64,000 nt of DNA from an uncultured Paracoccaceae bacterium (GCA_947503175.1 CANNCO010000001.1:1-64000), one strand, 5' to 3'. Counted from the stretch's first letter, positions 19,621 through 36,166 are shown. Notes: generated from the letters alone by a model not told the origin. A program made the numbers and translations.

Positions 19621-21828
19621 ATGTCCAGAACCGCCCCCCTTATCGACCCGGACTCCGACGCCTACCGGGGCCTTCGGGCTTTTGCCGATGGCCGTTCGGA
19701 TGATCCCTTTGGCGTCATGGGGCCGGGCAAGGTTGCGCCGGGTGTTCTGACGGTATTCGCGCCGGGCGCCACCGGGCTTGAGGCGTTGACGGATGGTGCC
19801 GCCCATACTCTGAACCCGGTCGAGGGTCTTCCGTCGGTATTCGCCGGTAAGGCTCCCGATACCGACCCATACCAACTTCGGGCTATGGCCGAAGACGGCA
19901 CAAGCTGGGAGTTGGACGACCCCTATCGCTTTGGCCCGGTACTTGGTGAGATCGACGAATACCTCTTGGGCGAAGGCACGCATATGCGGCTTTGGCAGGC
20001 GCTGGGCGCCCATGTCATGACCCACGAGGGAACGCCCGGTACCCATTTTGCAGTTTGGGCCCCTAATGCGAAACGGGTGTCGGTCGTCGGGAACTTCAAC
20101 CACTGGGATGGCCGCGCCCATCAGATGCGCAGGCGGGGCACGACAGGGGTTTGGGAGATTTTCCTGCCGGGTATCGGCGAAGGTACGCCATACAAGTACG
20201 AGATTATCGGCCCATCCGGCGAAGTCCTGCCGCTCAAGGCCGACCCGGTGGGGTTCGGTTCGGAACACGCCCCGTCGAACGCCAGCGTCGTCCGCGATAT
20301 TCGGGGCTACGGCTGGGGCGACGATGACTGGATGGGAGTGCGCGCGGACCAGAACAACCGCGCCGCGCCCATTTCGATCTACGAGGTTCACCTTGGCTCG
20401 TGGCGCAGGCGGACGGACGAGGGCGGACGCCCGCTCAGCTACCGCGAGGCCGCCGACGAACTGGTCGATTATGCCGCCGACATGGGGTTCACCCATCTCG
20501 AACTGCTGCCCGTCTCGGAATACCCGTTCGACGGGTCATGGGGGTATCAGCCGGTGGGCCTGTTCGCGCCGACGATCCGCTTCGGCCCGCCGCACGAGTT
20601 CCGCGATCTGGTGGATGCGGCCCATCGCAAGGGGCTGGGTGTGATCCTTGACTGGGTGCCGGGGCATTTTCCCTCGGACGCCCACGGGCTGGGCTGGTTC
20701 GACGGCACGGCGCTTTATGAACACGCCGATCCCAAGGAAGGGTTTCATCAGGATTGGAACACCCTGATCTACAATTATGGACGCCGCGAGGTGGCCAATT
20801 ACCTGATCTCTAACGCACTGTACTGGCTGGAAGAATACCACATCGACGGGCTTCGCGTGGATGCCGTGGCCTCGATGCTCTACCGCGACTATTCCCGCGC
20901 GCAGGGCGAATGGATCCCGAACAAGGATGGCGGGCGCGAGAATTACGAAGCCATCGCCATGCTGCAACAGATGAACGTCACGACCTATGGCGCCGTGCCC
21001 GGCATCCTGACTGCGGCAGAGGAAAGCACGTCTTTCCCCGGCGTCTCGCAGCCGGTTGACCGGGGCGGTCTGGGCTTTGGCTTCAAGTGGAACATGGGGT
21101 GGATGAACGACACACTGTCCTTCATGGAAAAGGACCCGATCTATCGCAAATACCACCATAACCAGATGACCTTCGGGCTGGTCTATGCATTCTCGGAAAA
21201 CTTCATCCTGCCGATCAGCCATGACGAGGTGGTGCATGGGAAGGGCGCGATGCTTGAAAAGATGCCGGGATCGGACTGGGAGAAGTTCGCGAACCTGCGC
21301 GCCTATTACGGGTTCATGTGGGGCCATCCCGGCAAGAAGCTTTTGTTCATGGGGCAGGAATGGGGCCAGCGCAGCGAATGGAGCCATGACCGCCAGCTTG
21401 ATTGGGAGGCCGCAGAGCGCCCCGAACATGCCGGCCTGCGCGATCTGGTCCGCGATCTGAACCGGCTTTACCGCGAAACGCCCGCTTTGCATGTCAAGGA
21501 TTGCGAGGGCGACGGATTCCAGTGGATTGATGGTGGCGATGCCGAGAATGTCACGCTGAGCTGGATCAGGCGCGGCAATCCGGGCGACCCGGAAGTCGCG
21601 GTCATCTGCAACTTCACGCCGGTCGAGCGTTCGGGGTTCCGGATCGGGCTGCCGCAGGCGGGGCACTGGTCTGAGGTTCTGAACACGGATGCAGGCATTT
21701 ATGGCGGCGGCAATCGCGGAAACATGGGCGGCGTGACCGCAACCGCCCATCCCAGCCACGGCCAGCCAGCCAGTGCAGAAGTAACACTACCGTCACTGAG
21801 CACTATCATACTACGCTACGACAACTGA
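19621..21828 (+). CDS. glgB: 1,4-alpha-glucan branching enzyme
   Basis: GH13 motifs [45 protein letters not shown]. Confidence 0.95.
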   Translation: MSRTAPLIDPDSDAYRGLRAFADGRSDDPFGVMGPGKVAPGVLTVFAPGATGLEALTDGAAHTLNPVEGLPSVFAGKAPDTDPYQLRAMAEDGTSWELDDPYRFGPVLGEIDEYLLGEGTHMRLWQALGAHVMTHEGTPGTHFAVWAPNAKRVSVVGNFNHWDGRAHQMRRRGTTGVWEIFLPGIGEGTPYKYEIIGPSGEVLPLKADPVGFGSEHAPSNASVVRDIRGYGWGDDDWMGVRADQNNRAAPISIYEVHLGSWRRRTDEGGRPLSYREAADELVDYAADMGFTHLELLPVSEYPFDGSWGYQPVGLFAPTIRFGPPHEFRDLVDAAHRKGLGVILDWVPGHFPSDAHGLGWFDGTALYEHADPKEGFHQDWNTLIYNYGRREVANYLISNALYWLEEYHIDGLRVDAVASMLYRDYSRAQGEWIPNKDGGRENYEAIAMLQQMNVTTYGAVPGILTAAEESTSFPGVSQPVDRGGLGFGFKWNMGWMNDTLSFMEKDPIYRKYHHNQMTFGLVYAFSENFILPISHDEVVHGKGAMLEKMPGSDWEKFANLRAYYGFMWGHPGKKLLFMGQEWGQRSEWSHDRQLDWEAAERPEHAGLRDLVRDLNRLYRETPALHVKDCEGDGFQWIDGGDAENVTLSWIRRGNPGDPEVAVICNFTPVERSGFRIGLPQAGHWSEVLNTDAGIYGGGNRGNMGGVTATAHPSHGQPASAEVTLPSLSTIILRYDN

Positions 21829-21850
21829 ACGGTCGGTAGGGGAGGACCGC

Positions 21851-23116
21851 ATGCAGAAAGCACCCAGACGGTTATCAAGCCGGTCCATGGCGTTCGTCCT
21901 TGCCGGTGGGCGGGGATCGCGGCTGAAGGAACTGACCGACAGCCGGGTGAAACCGGCGGTCTATTTCGGCGGCAAGACCCGGATCATCGACTTCGCCCTG
22001 TCGAACGCGCTGAACTCCGGTGTCAGGCGGATGTCGATCGCGACGCAATACAAGGCCCACTCCCTGATCCGGCATTGCCAGCGCGGCTGGAACTTCTTCC
22101 GGGCCGAGCGGAACGAATACCTTGATATCCTGCCCGCCTCGCAGCGCGTGGATGAAAACAAATGGTATGTGGGCACCGCCGATGCGGTGACCCAGAACAT
22201 CGACATCGTCGACAGCTACGATGTGGATTACGTGCTGATCCTTGCAGGCGATCATATCTACAAGATGGATTACGAGTACATGCTGCTGCAGCATGTAAAC
22301 TCCGGTGCCGATGTGACGGTCGGCTGCCTGACCGTCCCGCGCGAGGAAGCATCGGCCTTCGGCGTCATGGCGGTGGACGACAAGGGCAGGATCACCAGCT
22401 TTCTGGAAAAGCCAGCCGACCCGCCTGCAACGCCGGAAGACCCAACACTGGCATTGGCGTCGATGGGCATCTATGTTTTCAACTGGAAGTTCCTGCGCGA
22501 ACGGCTTTTGGCCGATGCCGCCGACCCGGACTCACAGCATGATTTCGGCAGCGACATCATTCCCGACATCGTGGCGACGGGCAAAGCCGTCGCCCACCGG
22601 TTCGACGAAAGCTGTGTCCGCCACACCCCCGAAGCGCCGCCCTACTGGCGCGATGTGGGAACGGTCGATGCGTTCTGGCGGGCGAATATCGACCTGACGG
22701 ATTTCAACCCCGATCTGGACCTCTGGGACAAGAACTGGCCGATCTGGACCTATTCCGAAAGCGTGCCCCCGGCAAAGTTCATCCATGACGAGGAACACCG
22801 GCGCGGGTCGGCGGTCTCGTCCCTTGTCTCGGGCGGTTGCATCGTTTCGGGGACCGAGATCAGGAACTCGCTTCTGTTCACGCAGGTCCATACCAATTCC
22901 TATGCCATTCTGGACCATGTGGTGGCCTTGCCATATGTGAATGTCGCCCGAAGCGCACGGCTGCGAAACGCGGTTGTCGACAGGGGTGTTCGTATTCCGG
23001 AAGGCCTCGTCGTGGGCGAAGACCCGGAGGAGGACGGCAAGTGGTTCCGCGTGACCGAAGGGGGCGTGACGCTCGTGACGCAGAAGATGCTGGACAGGCG
23101 GGCCGACGCCAAATGA
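21851..23116 (+). CDS. glgC: glucose-1-phosphate adenylyltransferase
   Basis: [44 protein letters not shown]. Confidence 0.96.
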   Translation: MQKAPRRLSSRSMAFVLAGGRGSRLKELTDSRVKPAVYFGGKTRIIDFALSNALNSGVRRMSIATQYKAHSLIRHCQRGWNFFRAERNEYLDILPASQRVDENKWYVGTADAVTQNIDIVDSYDVDYVLILAGDHIYKMDYEYMLLQHVNSGADVTVGCLTVPREEASAFGVMAVDDKGRITSFLEKPADPPATPEDPTLALASMGIYVFNWKFLRERLLADAADPDSQHDFGSDIIPDIVATGKAVAHRFDESCVRHTPEAPPYWRDVGTVDAFWRANIDLTDFNPDLDLWDKNWPIWTYSESVPPAKFIHDEEHRRGSAVSSLVSGGCIVSGTEIRNSLLFTQVHTNSYAILDHVVALPYVNVARSARLRNAVVDRGVRIPEGLVVGEDPEEDGKWFRVTEGGVTLVTQKMLDRRADAK

Positions 23117-23126
23117 GCGTATTGCA

Positions 23127-24553
23127 ATGAAGCCTGTTCTGTCGGTTGCATCCGAATGCGCGCCATTGATCAAGACCGGCGGTCTGGCTGACGTCGCAGG
23201 CGCCCTGCCGGCGGCCATGGCGACGCAGGGCTGGGACATGCGGACGCTGATCCCCGGGTATCCGGCGGTCATTTCGCAGTCCGGCCGCGGGCGTGTGGTG
23301 ATGGAAGAGGATGACCTTTTCGGCGGACCGGCCCGAATCCGCGCTGTCATCGCAGACGGGCTGAAGCTTCTGATCCTCGAAGCGCCGCATCTTTTTGACC
23401 GTGGCGGCGGCCCCTATAACGATCCCTCTGGGCGCGACTGGCCCGACAACCCGGCCCGCTTTGCCGCCCTGTCGTGGATGGGCGCGCGGATCGGTGCCGA
23501 AGGCGTGGGGCGCTGGATGCCCCGCATCGTCCATGCCCATGACTGGCAGGCCGGGCTGGTGCCGCTTTACCTGTCGCAACGGGGCGACGACCGCCCCTCC
23601 AGCATACTGACGATCCACAACATGGCGTTTCTGGGCATGGCGCCGGCGAACCTGCGCGCCGCCCTGCGGCTTCCCGAAAGCGGCTTCACCCAGGACGGCT
23701 ATGAGTTCTGGAACCAGATCTCTGCGCTCAAGGCCGGTCTTGTCTGGGCCGATCACATCACCACCGTCAGCCCGTCCTATGCGCGCGAGCTTCTGACACA
23801 GGAATACGGCGCGGGGCTTGACGGGCTGATGCGGGCGCGGGCGGCGAACCTTTCGGGAATACTCAACGGGATCGACCTCGAAGCATGGAACCCCGCGACC
23901 GATCCCCATATCGAGACCTACAAGTCGCCGGGCGGAAAGCGCCGGGCCAAGGCGGCATTGCGGGCCGAGTTCGAACTGGACGAGGCCGATGGTCCGCTTT
24001 GCGTGGTCGTCTCGCGCCTGTCGGATCAGAAGGGCCTCGATATCCTTCTCGACGCGCTCCCGGCGCTTGTGGATCGGGGCGGGCAGCTGGCATTGCTCGG
24101 CTCGGGCGACAAAGGGCTTGAGACGCGGTTCCGGCAGGCCGCGAATGCGCATCCGAACATCGCGGTCCATATCGGCTATGACGAGGCGAAATCGCATCGG
24201 ATGATCGCGGGGGCCGATGCCATTCTGGTGCCGTCGCGGTTCGAGCCTTGCGGTCTGACCCAGCTTTACGGGCTGCGCTATGGCGCCGTGCCGATCGTCG
24301 CCTATACCGGCGGGCTGATCGATACGGTGATACCGGCCACCCCCATGGGCCTGCGCACGGGTGTGGCCACGGGCCTTCAGTTTCACCCGGTGACCAGCCA
24401 TGCACTGGCCGGTGCATTGATCGATGCGGTTACGCTCTATAAAAGACCCGGCACATGGGCGGCGCTTCAGAAAAACGGCATGCGGCAACAGGTCGGCTGG
24501 GAAGCATCCGCCCCTGACTATGCCGCCCTTTATGAGGAACTGTCCCCCGACTG

Positions 24554-24554
<1 letters not shown>
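23127..24554 (+). CDS. glgA: glycogen synthase
   Basis: SVASECAPLIKTGGLADVAGALP N-terminus; PSRFEPCGLTQLYGLRYGAVPIVAYTGGLIDTV. Confidence 0.96.
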
Positions 24555-29493
<4,939 letters not shown>

Positions 29494-29495
<2 letters not shown>

Positions 29496-30303
29496 GACAT
29501 TTCGCACCTTTCTGGCCTCGCTCTTCGTGGCACTTAGCACAACCAGCGCGCTGAGCCATGAGTTCTGGATCGATCCGGTCGCATTTTTTGTCCCGTCCGG
29601 AGAGCCCGTTGTCGCCGATATCCGCATCGGACAGGAATACGAAGGCTCCGCCTATGCCTGGATTCCGCGAAACTTCCGCCTGTTCGAAATCGCTCAGGGG
29701 GACAAACGAACGCCGGTCGAGGGCCGAATGGGCGACCGCCCGGCGCTGAACCAGATTGCCGGCGACGGGCTTGCCGTGGCGCTTCACGTCACGACGGACA
29801 GCCGGCTTGCGTGGAGCGAGTTTCAGAAGTTCGAGGATTTCGTCCGCCACAAGGATGCGGATTGGGCGCTGGCCGATCATGCCGACCGTGGTCTGCCAGA
29901 TGCCGGCTTTGCCGAGGCCTATTCGCGCTATGCGAAATCGCTGATTTCGGTGGGTGACGGGGCAGGGGCGGATCGCGAATACGGGTTGCTTACCGAGATC
30001 GTGGCGCTTGCGAACCCTTACACCGATGACATTTCGGGCGGGTTTCCGGTCAGGCTTCTCTATCGGGGAGAACCGCGTGCGGATGCGCAGATCGAGGTCT
30101 TTGCAAAGGATGCGGAAGGTCAGGTAACGATCACGACCGTTCGTACCGATGCGGGGGGAAGTGCGGTTATCCCGGTCACGCCGGGATCACGGTACATGCT
30201 GGATGCCGTGGTGTTGAGGGAACCGTCAGAAACGCTTTCCGCAGAGCGCAATGTCGTCTGGGAAAGCCTTTGGGCCAATCTGACCTTCGCGGTCCCGCGC
30301 TAA
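29494..30303 (+). CDS. DUF4198 domain-containing protein
   Basis: Signal peptide followed by SHEFWIDPVAFFVPSGEPVVADIRIGQ, typical of DUF4198. Confidence 0.8.
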
Positions 30304-30322
30304 AGGCGGGGCGCCGCAAAGA

Positions 30323-30466
30323 TCAGTCGTGATCACTGTCGATGAGCCAACCGCCAGGTCCCGCAATATGGTCGGGCAGAGTGACGATAAACACCTCGCG
30401 CAGTACAAGGCATGTGATGGCACTCATGACCAGGGTATCGAAAGATACAGTAAACAACGCTTCCAT
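30323..30466 (-). CDS. small hypothetical membrane protein, 47 aa
   Basis: Manual translation MEALFTVSFDTLVMSAITCLVLREVFIVTLPDHIAGPGGWLIDSDHD with a strong SD (ggaggttctg-ATG); below the ORF-track cutoff. Confidence 0.5.
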   Translation of the reverse strand: MEALFTVSFDTLVMSAITCLVLREVFIVTLPDHIAGPGGWLIDSDHD

Positions 30467-30633
30467 CAGAACCTCCATTTCACTGACCTCTTTGAACACC
30501 GGATTCGGGGCGCGAAATGGGCGGAGAGAGGGTTTTTGCGTCCCAAACCCGGGCGATTTTAGGACATTTCCTCCTTAACGGATGGTAAAGACGGGTTGAG
30601 CATGGGGGCTGTTTCCGATCCATGAACAAGCGC

Positions 30634-31401
30634 TCAGGCAAACGGATCCTCGGGATAACCGACTTCGGACAAGTAAAGCCCGTCCGGCGGCGCAACCGGC
30701 CCGCATGCTGCCCGATCGCGGGCTTCCAGCGCATCTTTCACGTCATCCCGGTCCCATTTTCCCGCCCCCACGCGTTCAAGCGTACCCACGAGCGAGCGCA
30801 CCTGATTGTGCAGGAAACTCCGCGCCCGAACGTCGAAACGTATCTCCCGACCGCCGGGGTAGGGGAGTTCTGCCACCTCCAGCCGGTCGAGCGTTTTGAC
30901 GGGGCTGTCGGCCTGACACATGGTGGACCGGAAGGTTGTGAAGTCGTGCTTGCCCAGCAGAACCTGCGCCGCATCGGCCATCGCAGCCGTATCCAGTTCC
31001 CCGTTCATACGCCAGGTCAGCCCGGCATCATGGGTCAGGGGCGCCCGCCGGCAGACCAGACGATACACATATTGCCGCTCGATCGCCGAAAACCGGGCAT
31101 GCCAGTCATCGGCGACCCGCGCGACCGCCACAACGGCGACGGGCTTGGGCTTCAAGTGCCAGTTCAGCGCCTCGCCCAGCCGGAACGGATCCCAGTCGCG
31201 GGCCATGTCGCAATGTGCCACCTGCCCCAGTGCATGAACGCCCGCATCCGTCCGGCCTGCGGCGGCAATCGACGGAACATCCGGCTCCAGCGCAGCCAGC
31301 GCCGCTTCGACCGCACCCTGCACCGAAGGCTGATCGGCCTGCCGTTGCCATCCCGCGAACGGGCCGCCATGATATTCGATCTTGAGTGCAAAGCGCGGCA
31401 T
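30634..31401 (-). CDS. truA: tRNA pseudouridine(38-40) synthase
   Basis: [53 protein letters not shown]. Confidence 0.96.
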   Translation of the reverse strand: MPRFALKIEYHGGPFAGWQRQADQPSVQGAVEAALAALEPDVPSIAAAGRTDAGVHALGQVAHCDMARDWDPFRLGEALNWHLKPKPVAVVAVARVADDWHARFSAIERQYVYRLVCRRAPLTHDAGLTWRMNGELDTAAMADAAQVLLGKHDFTTFRSTMCQADSPVKTLDRLEVAELPYPGGREIRFDVRARSFLHNQVRSLVGTLERVGAGKWDRDDVKDALEARDRAACGPVAPPDGLYLSEVGYPEDPFA

Positions 31402-31911
31402 GAGCCGGGACTAGCGCGCGGGCGGCCCGCGCGCAATCCGCTACATAACCGCCGGTGTTGAACGTCAAATAACTTTGACCTTCACGTCACCTACCTGACC
31501 CAAAACGAAAAACCGGACCTTCGCGCAGGATGCGGTGAAGGTGTCGAAAGAGCCCATGCTGTGAATTCGAATTTCTTGCTGCATGCGCTCGCAGCACGCA
31601 TAATGCTGCACATGTGTGTTTCCTGTTACTGCTACGATACCGAGAAACCGGCCATCCGTTGCGTGCACAACGGAAACAGGGAAATCGATTTACGTCTCGC
31701 GAACATTGCTGCTGTTCCAGGGCATGCCGGATTGGCGCAGTGCTTTCAGCCGGGGTTTGGTGCCACGCTCGCTTGAGCCCCAAATAGCCAGAACTGTCCG
31801 CTGTTGTTTCACCGAATTGTTCGTTCGAGCATTGGTCATTCGCCAAGCAAGTAGAGCTGTGGTGTCCGCGCGGTGCTGATGTTGGGCGGGGGGAGGATTG
31901 GAGGGCACAAC

Positions 31912-32544
31912 ATGCCAAGCGTTCAACTTGCCGCAATCACCTCGAAACACCGAGCTTGGAACAAGGGTCGGATCATCGGCCAAAAACGACCGCTCTTACC
32001 AAAACAGGTCTGGGGGATCCGAGCGCGGCTTGAACTTGCGGACAACCTTCGCGATCTGGCGCTGTTTAACGTGGCAATCGACAGCAAATTGCGCGGCTGC
32101 GATCTGGCGAAGCTAGCGGTCGCCGATCTGGTAAGAGATGACCGCGTCAGGGAACGGGTATCGGTCATCCAAAGCAAAATCAAAAGACCTGTCCAATTCG
32201 AACTCTCTGAGAATACCAGAGAGACGGTGACCTCATGGATCAAGTCGCCGGAAATGATTGGGTGCCGGTTCATGTTCCCCAGCCGATTTCATGACCGACT
32301 ACAGATCTCGACCCGACAATATGGTCGCTTGGTGCAGGATTGGGTAAGATCTATCAATCTGGACCCGAGCGGATACAGTACACATTCTCTTCGCCGGACC
32401 AAAGCCGCGGAGATCTATTGGAAAACTGGAAACCTGAGAGCGGTTCAGCTTTTGCTTGGTCACACAAAAGTCCACAGCACTGTGCGCTACTTGGGTGTCG
32501 ACTTGGAGGATGTGCTGAGCATCGCCGAGCGAATCGACATTTGA
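31912..32544 (+). CDS. tyrosine-type recombinase/integrase (catalytic domain only)
   Basis: Arg (DSKLRGCDL), HxxR-type HSLRRTKA, LLGHTK and STVRYLGVD (Tyr nucleophile) catalytic motifs; no typical N-terminal core-binding domain. Confidence 0.88.
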   Translation: MPSVQLAAITSKHRAWNKGRIIGQKRPLLPKQVWGIRARLELADNLRDLALFNVAIDSKLRGCDLAKLAVADLVRDDRVRERVSVIQSKIKRPVQFELSENTRETVTSWIKSPEMIGCRFMFPSRFHDRLQISTRQYGRLVQDWVRSINLDPSGYSTHSLRRTKAAEIYWKTGNLRAVQLLLGHTKVHSTVRYLGVDLEDVLSIAERIDI

Positions 32545-32749
32545 ATCAAGTTGGCGGTCGACATTAGTCGGCCGCCAATTCAGACCGGACGCAAGGCTCA
32601 TCTGTAGCATGCGGCTGGTGACGCCATGTTTTGGGATAATACATAACGCTCAGACGACCGCTACAGCACCTTGAATTTGTTCATTCCGTTTGACTTTCCG
32701 CCGTTCCCATCGATTGCTTCCGCGGCGTATACAAGCGTCCTTCCAATCA

Positions 32750-33373
32750 TCACAAGGTTGCTTTCACAGCATCACGCAATTCCGGATAAAGTATCCAATT
32801 TCCGGGATCTGTTTCATCTTGCGGCTCGCCCCGAACTACAAGAATTGAACCGTATTCCACTGCAGCGGGCTGCACTTTCGAATTGGCCTCCAAGGAAAGA
32901 TAACTGGATATCAAACGGCCTGCACTCGCGAGTGATCTGTTTGCCGATGCCAGCGACTTATACCCCGCTGCATTGGCCAATTGCGCTTCTGTTAACCCGT
33001 CTGCATCTGCGACCGACAATGCTGTCAGCATCGCGTGCTGCGTGCGGGTCAGCGCGACGTGGCCGAGTGCTTCAGCATATTCCTCGATGCTCGGCACCGA
33101 GATACCTGTGCGCGGGTCTTTTCTGCGGGCTTCAATCCTGCGGTTTTCCCTTGCGTCGATGACGTCGTGCAATGCTGTGATCGCGACCTCTTCGGTCATG
33201 CCGCTAGCTTCGGCGATCAATCCGCGCGCCTTGGTTGGCGGTTTTGCAAACGCGCGGGCAACGAATTTGCCTGCGAGGGGCCCTGACTTGATCTGATATC
33301 TGCCATGTATGCCGACCTGGATCTGGGGCGGTGTTTCTTTCTTGTTGTCCTTGACTTTCTTCTTCTTGGCCAT
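32750..33373 (-). CDS. hypothetical protein with Lys-rich N-terminus and possible helix-turn-helix region
   Basis: MAKKKKVKDNKKET...; ALTRTQHAMLTALSVADADGLTEAQLANAAGYKSLASANRSLASAGRLI resembles a wHTH; start chosen at internal ATG. Confidence 0.6.
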   Translation of the reverse strand: MAKKKKVKDNKKETPPQIQVGIHGRYQIKSGPLAGKFVARAFAKPPTKARGLIAEASGMTEEVAITALHDVIDARENRRIEARRKDPRTGISVPSIEEYAEALGHVALTRTQHAMLTALSVADADGLTEAQLANAAGYKSLASANRSLASAGRLISSYLSLEANSKVQPAAVEYGSILVVRGEPQDETDPGNWILYPELRDAVKATL

Positions 33374-33479
33374 GCCTTTGAAGAGGTCATGGCCCGCATC
33401 TGATCGGCCTTGTGCACTGGAACGTGTCATGGGGGTTCCTTTCGTGGATCGTTGAGTTTCATGTTTCGGTGTGACCGCA

Positions 33480-34113
33480 TTACGCGGTCAGCCGCCGTGC
33501 TTCGGCGAAGGAGACCAGCCGTTCGCCCCTTTCATCCAAGAGCGCCAGCTTTGCGCAGCGCAGGCTGTCACGGAGAGTGAGATGCCGGGCGTTGGCGAGG
33601 GCGTCGTGGTCCCGAAGGACCTCGGGAGGACGGTAGAACGGGATGCGGCTGGCCAGGTGATGAACATGCTGGACGCCGATATTCCCGGTATTCCTGGACA
33701 GTCAGCGTCGGCAAGTCGCCAATGCCGCGACGGTCCAGATTTCCGGTCGTCGCGTGCTGGATCGAGTGGTTCTTGCGCCAGACATCATAGGGCGTCAGCG
33801 TGACCAAGCCGCTGGCCCGTCCCATCCAGTCGCACGCGCGCCGACTGCGAACGAGGGACCCGTGGCCGCAATCATGCTGGATCATGAAAAGATGGACCAG
33901 GAAGGCCGCGTTCCCCAGTGCCAGAATGGGGGCCAGCTCTGTGCTGACCGACAGCATCCACCAGGCGACGGCCCAAATCGCGACAAACGGCGCAACCGTT
34001 ACGAACAGCTCGAAAAGGCTTCGGGCCGTGTGCGGCGTGCTGTATTGCGCCAGAAGGCGCCGCCATTCCGAGGCATCGCGTTGTGCTTGGGTCGTCTTAG
34101 TGGGTTCGGTCAT
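33480..34113 (-). pseudogene. fatty acid desaturase, internally deleted and frameshifted
   Basis: N-terminal part to TVQEYRE includes HDCGHGS and HSIQHATTGN boxes; C-terminal part in another frame reads GNIGVQHVHHLASRIPFYRPPEVLRDHDALANARHLTLRDSLRCAKLALLDERGERLVSFAEARRLTA-stop; middle missing at ~33684-33687. Confidence 0.88.
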
Positions 34114-34152
34114 GGCGATGGGGCGCCCCGCAGGAGCGCCCCCTTGCCTGTT

Positions 34153-34359
34153 TCAGGCGAGCGCGATGTTGGTTGCGCTTTCGCGGCCGTCACGACCGGC
34201 CTCGACGTCGAACGTCACCTTCTGGTCGTCGTTCAGCGTGGTCATGCCCGCGCGTTCGAGTGCGGAGATGTGCAGAAACACATCCTTTCCACCCGTTTCC
34301 GGTGCGATGAAGCCGAAGCCTTTGGTGGCGTTGAACCATTTCACTGTGCCATTGGCCAT
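34153..34359 (-). CDS. cold-shock protein (CspA family)
   Basis: MANGTVKWFNATKGFGFIAPETGGKDVFLHISALERAG, 68 aa. Confidence 0.95.
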   Translation of the reverse strand: MANGTVKWFNATKGFGFIAPETGGKDVFLHISALERAGMTTLNDDQKVTFDVEAGRDGRESATNIALA

Positions 34360-34611
34360 GTGAGTTTTCCTTTTTGATCGCTGCCCACGACATGCGGCAG
34401 CCCGGCTTCTTACGACAATGTCGAGCGCTGTGAGCCGGTGAAGGAAAACAGAAAGTCGAATGGAGGTCAGTAGCACCCTATACGTGGTAACCGCCCGGGG
34501 CGATTACAAGGCGCATCGCATGGCATTGATGTTTCCTTTGCCAAAGGGGCATCGATCCACTATGGCTAGCAAGCTGCCGGGCACCTTGGCAGCGAGCAAA
34601 GGAAAGCCCGC

Positions 34612-34746
34612 ATGTCGTTCAACGACCTGGCAAAGAAAGAGGCCGCCCACAAAAAGGCCTTGCAAGAAAAAGATGCCGCATCACCAACCAAAACCGACGA
34701 TAGCCCCGCATCTGGGACCAAGCCGGTCGATCCGCCACAGGACTGA
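34612..34746 (+). CDS. small hypothetical charged protein, 44 aa
   Basis: Manual translation MSFNDLAKKEAAHKKALQEKDAASPTKTDDSPASGTKPVDPPQD with SD-like aaaggaaag upstream; below the ORF-track cutoff. Confidence 0.5.
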   Translation: MSFNDLAKKEAAHKKALQEKDAASPTKTDDSPASGTKPVDPPQD

Positions 34747-34784
34747 ATGGCGCGCCGCAGGATTTCTGGTTCGCCCACGAAGCT

Positions 34785-35021
34785 CTAAGACCGGCGCGAC
34801 AGGTTTCCTGCGTCGATGATCTCGTTGATCAGATCGGCGGTTGCCGTATGCAATTGCCGTTCCGGTTCCGGGCCGTGTGCTTTTTCGTGGGTTTCCGCAG
34901 CATCGCGTAGAATACCGACGATCTCGCGTTCGGGAAGCACGTTGCGATCTAGCAGGGCGAGCAGCAAGGCCTCGCAAATCGAAAGTGCAGCCATGCCCGC
35001 GGGGTCTTGTTGGTCTGACAT
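34785..35021 (-). CDS. small hypothetical protein, 78 aa
   Basis: MSDQQDPAGMAALSICEALLLALLDRNVLPEREIVGILRDAAETHEKAH..., protein-like composition. Confidence 0.65.
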   Translation of the reverse strand: MSDQQDPAGMAALSICEALLLALLDRNVLPEREIVGILRDAAETHEKAHGPEPERQLHTATADLINEIIDAGNLSRRS

Positions 35022-35175
35022 CGCACCGTTCCTTTTCCGTTCGTCGCATCGCGAACGGGAGAGGTCGTGATGCTCTTGAACACTGTCACAGAAGTCTCTA
35101 TCGTCCGCACTGATTGAAAGCAGCCTCCATGATTAGTAACTTTTGACGTGTTCTCCGGTTCGAGAGGGCCCGGTA

Positions 35176-35907
35176 ATGGCACTTGAATCCAGCCCGCTTG
35201 CCCGAAAGCTCTCTGCGTTCGTAAAGCTTTCGACGTCAGAACTTTGCGTCCTGGAGCGGTTGCATGAACGGCGGAGATCCTTCTCAGCGGGGCGGGATCT
35301 TGTTCACCAAGGCCAATCGGAACAGGCGGCCTACATTCTGGCGGCTGGCTGGGTCGTGTCTTACAAGATCCAGCCCGACGGTTCGCGCCAGATCGTTGAT
35401 TTCCAGATACCGGGGGACTTTCTGGGGCTGCGCAGCGTTCTCTTGCACACGTCCGATCATGGTATCGAACCGATCGTCGAAATCGAGGCGGCGGAGGTTC
35501 TGGTGGGCGATCTTCTGCAAGCCTTTGCCGAGACGCCACGGCTTGCCACTGCCATTTTGTGGGCTGTGTCGCGCGACGAAGCCATGGTTGTCGAGCACCT
35601 GGTTGGGCTGGGACGACGCGACGCGGATGCGCGAATGGCGCATTTCTTACTGGAGCTTGGCGTAAGGCTGTCACTCGTGGGAATGGGCGACAAGAAAGGC
35701 TATGCGTGCCCGCTCACGCAGTATCATTTGGCCGATGCTCTGGGGTTGAGCGCAATCCATGTCAACCGTGTCTTGCGCAGACTCCGGGAAGCCGGGCTCG
35801 TCACGTTTCGGGACGGCTTCGTGGTGTTTGATGATTACGAGGGTCTGGTGACAGTGGCCGATTTCGATCCGGCGTATCTGGATCATGCGCGGCCTCTCTT
35901 GCCATGA
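35176..35907 (+). CDS. Crp/Fnr family transcriptional regulator
   Basis: Cyclic-nucleotide-binding-like beta-roll plus C-terminal HTH (LTQYHLADALGLSAIHVNRVLRRLREAGLV); no FNR-type N-terminal Cys cluster. Confidence 0.93.
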   Translation: MALESSPLARKLSAFVKLSTSELCVLERLHERRRSFSAGRDLVHQGQSEQAAYILAAGWVVSYKIQPDGSRQIVDFQIPGDFLGLRSVLLHTSDHGIEPIVEIEAAEVLVGDLLQAFAETPRLATAILWAVSRDEAMVVEHLVGLGRRDADARMAHFLLELGVRLSLVGMGDKKGYACPLTQYHLADALGLSAIHVNRVLRRLREAGLVTFRDGFVVFDDYEGLVTVADFDPAYLDHARPLLP

Positions 35908-35910
35908 AAC

Positions 35911-35939
35911 GGCCGCCCGAGGTCTGGCTTCGGGCGGCC
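35911..35939. terminator. perfect 10-bp hairpin between convergent genes
   Basis: ggccgcccga-ggtctggct-tcgggcggcc; no strong T-tract. Confidence 0.5.
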
Positions 35940-35965
35940 CAAGACTACACAGCGCGCTTATGGCA

Positions 35966-36166
35966 TCACATTAAGGCGCGGCTGGCTTCCTTGAGTTCCT
36001 TATGCGCCTCTTCGTCGTTTTCCGCCTCATGCGCCTTCTCGGCGGCCTGGTAATGCTTGAGCGCCGCCGCTTTCTTGGCGCCTTCGGGAGCCTTGTCCCA
36101 AGCGGCCTTGACGGAGGCCATGTGCTTGACGGTCTGGTTCTCTTGGCTTTGATTTTCTTCGTTCAT
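35966..36166 (-). CDS. small charged coiled-coil hypothetical protein
   Basis: 66 aa MNEENQSQENQTVKHMASVKAAWDKAPEGAKKAAALKHYQAAEKAHEAENDEEAHKELKEASRALM. Confidence 0.65.
   Translation of the reverse strand: MNEENQSQENQTVKHMASVKAAWDKAPEGAKKAAALKHYQAAEKAHEAENDEEAHKELKEASRALM

Noticed and set aside
31465-31936. Small overlapping ORFs upstream of the recombinase on both strands
   Set aside because: No protein-like features or motifs; more likely non-coding or decayed DNA
32671-33162. 163-aa + strand ORF
   Set aside because: Overlaps the more protein-like minus-strand ORF 32750-33373 and has no motifs
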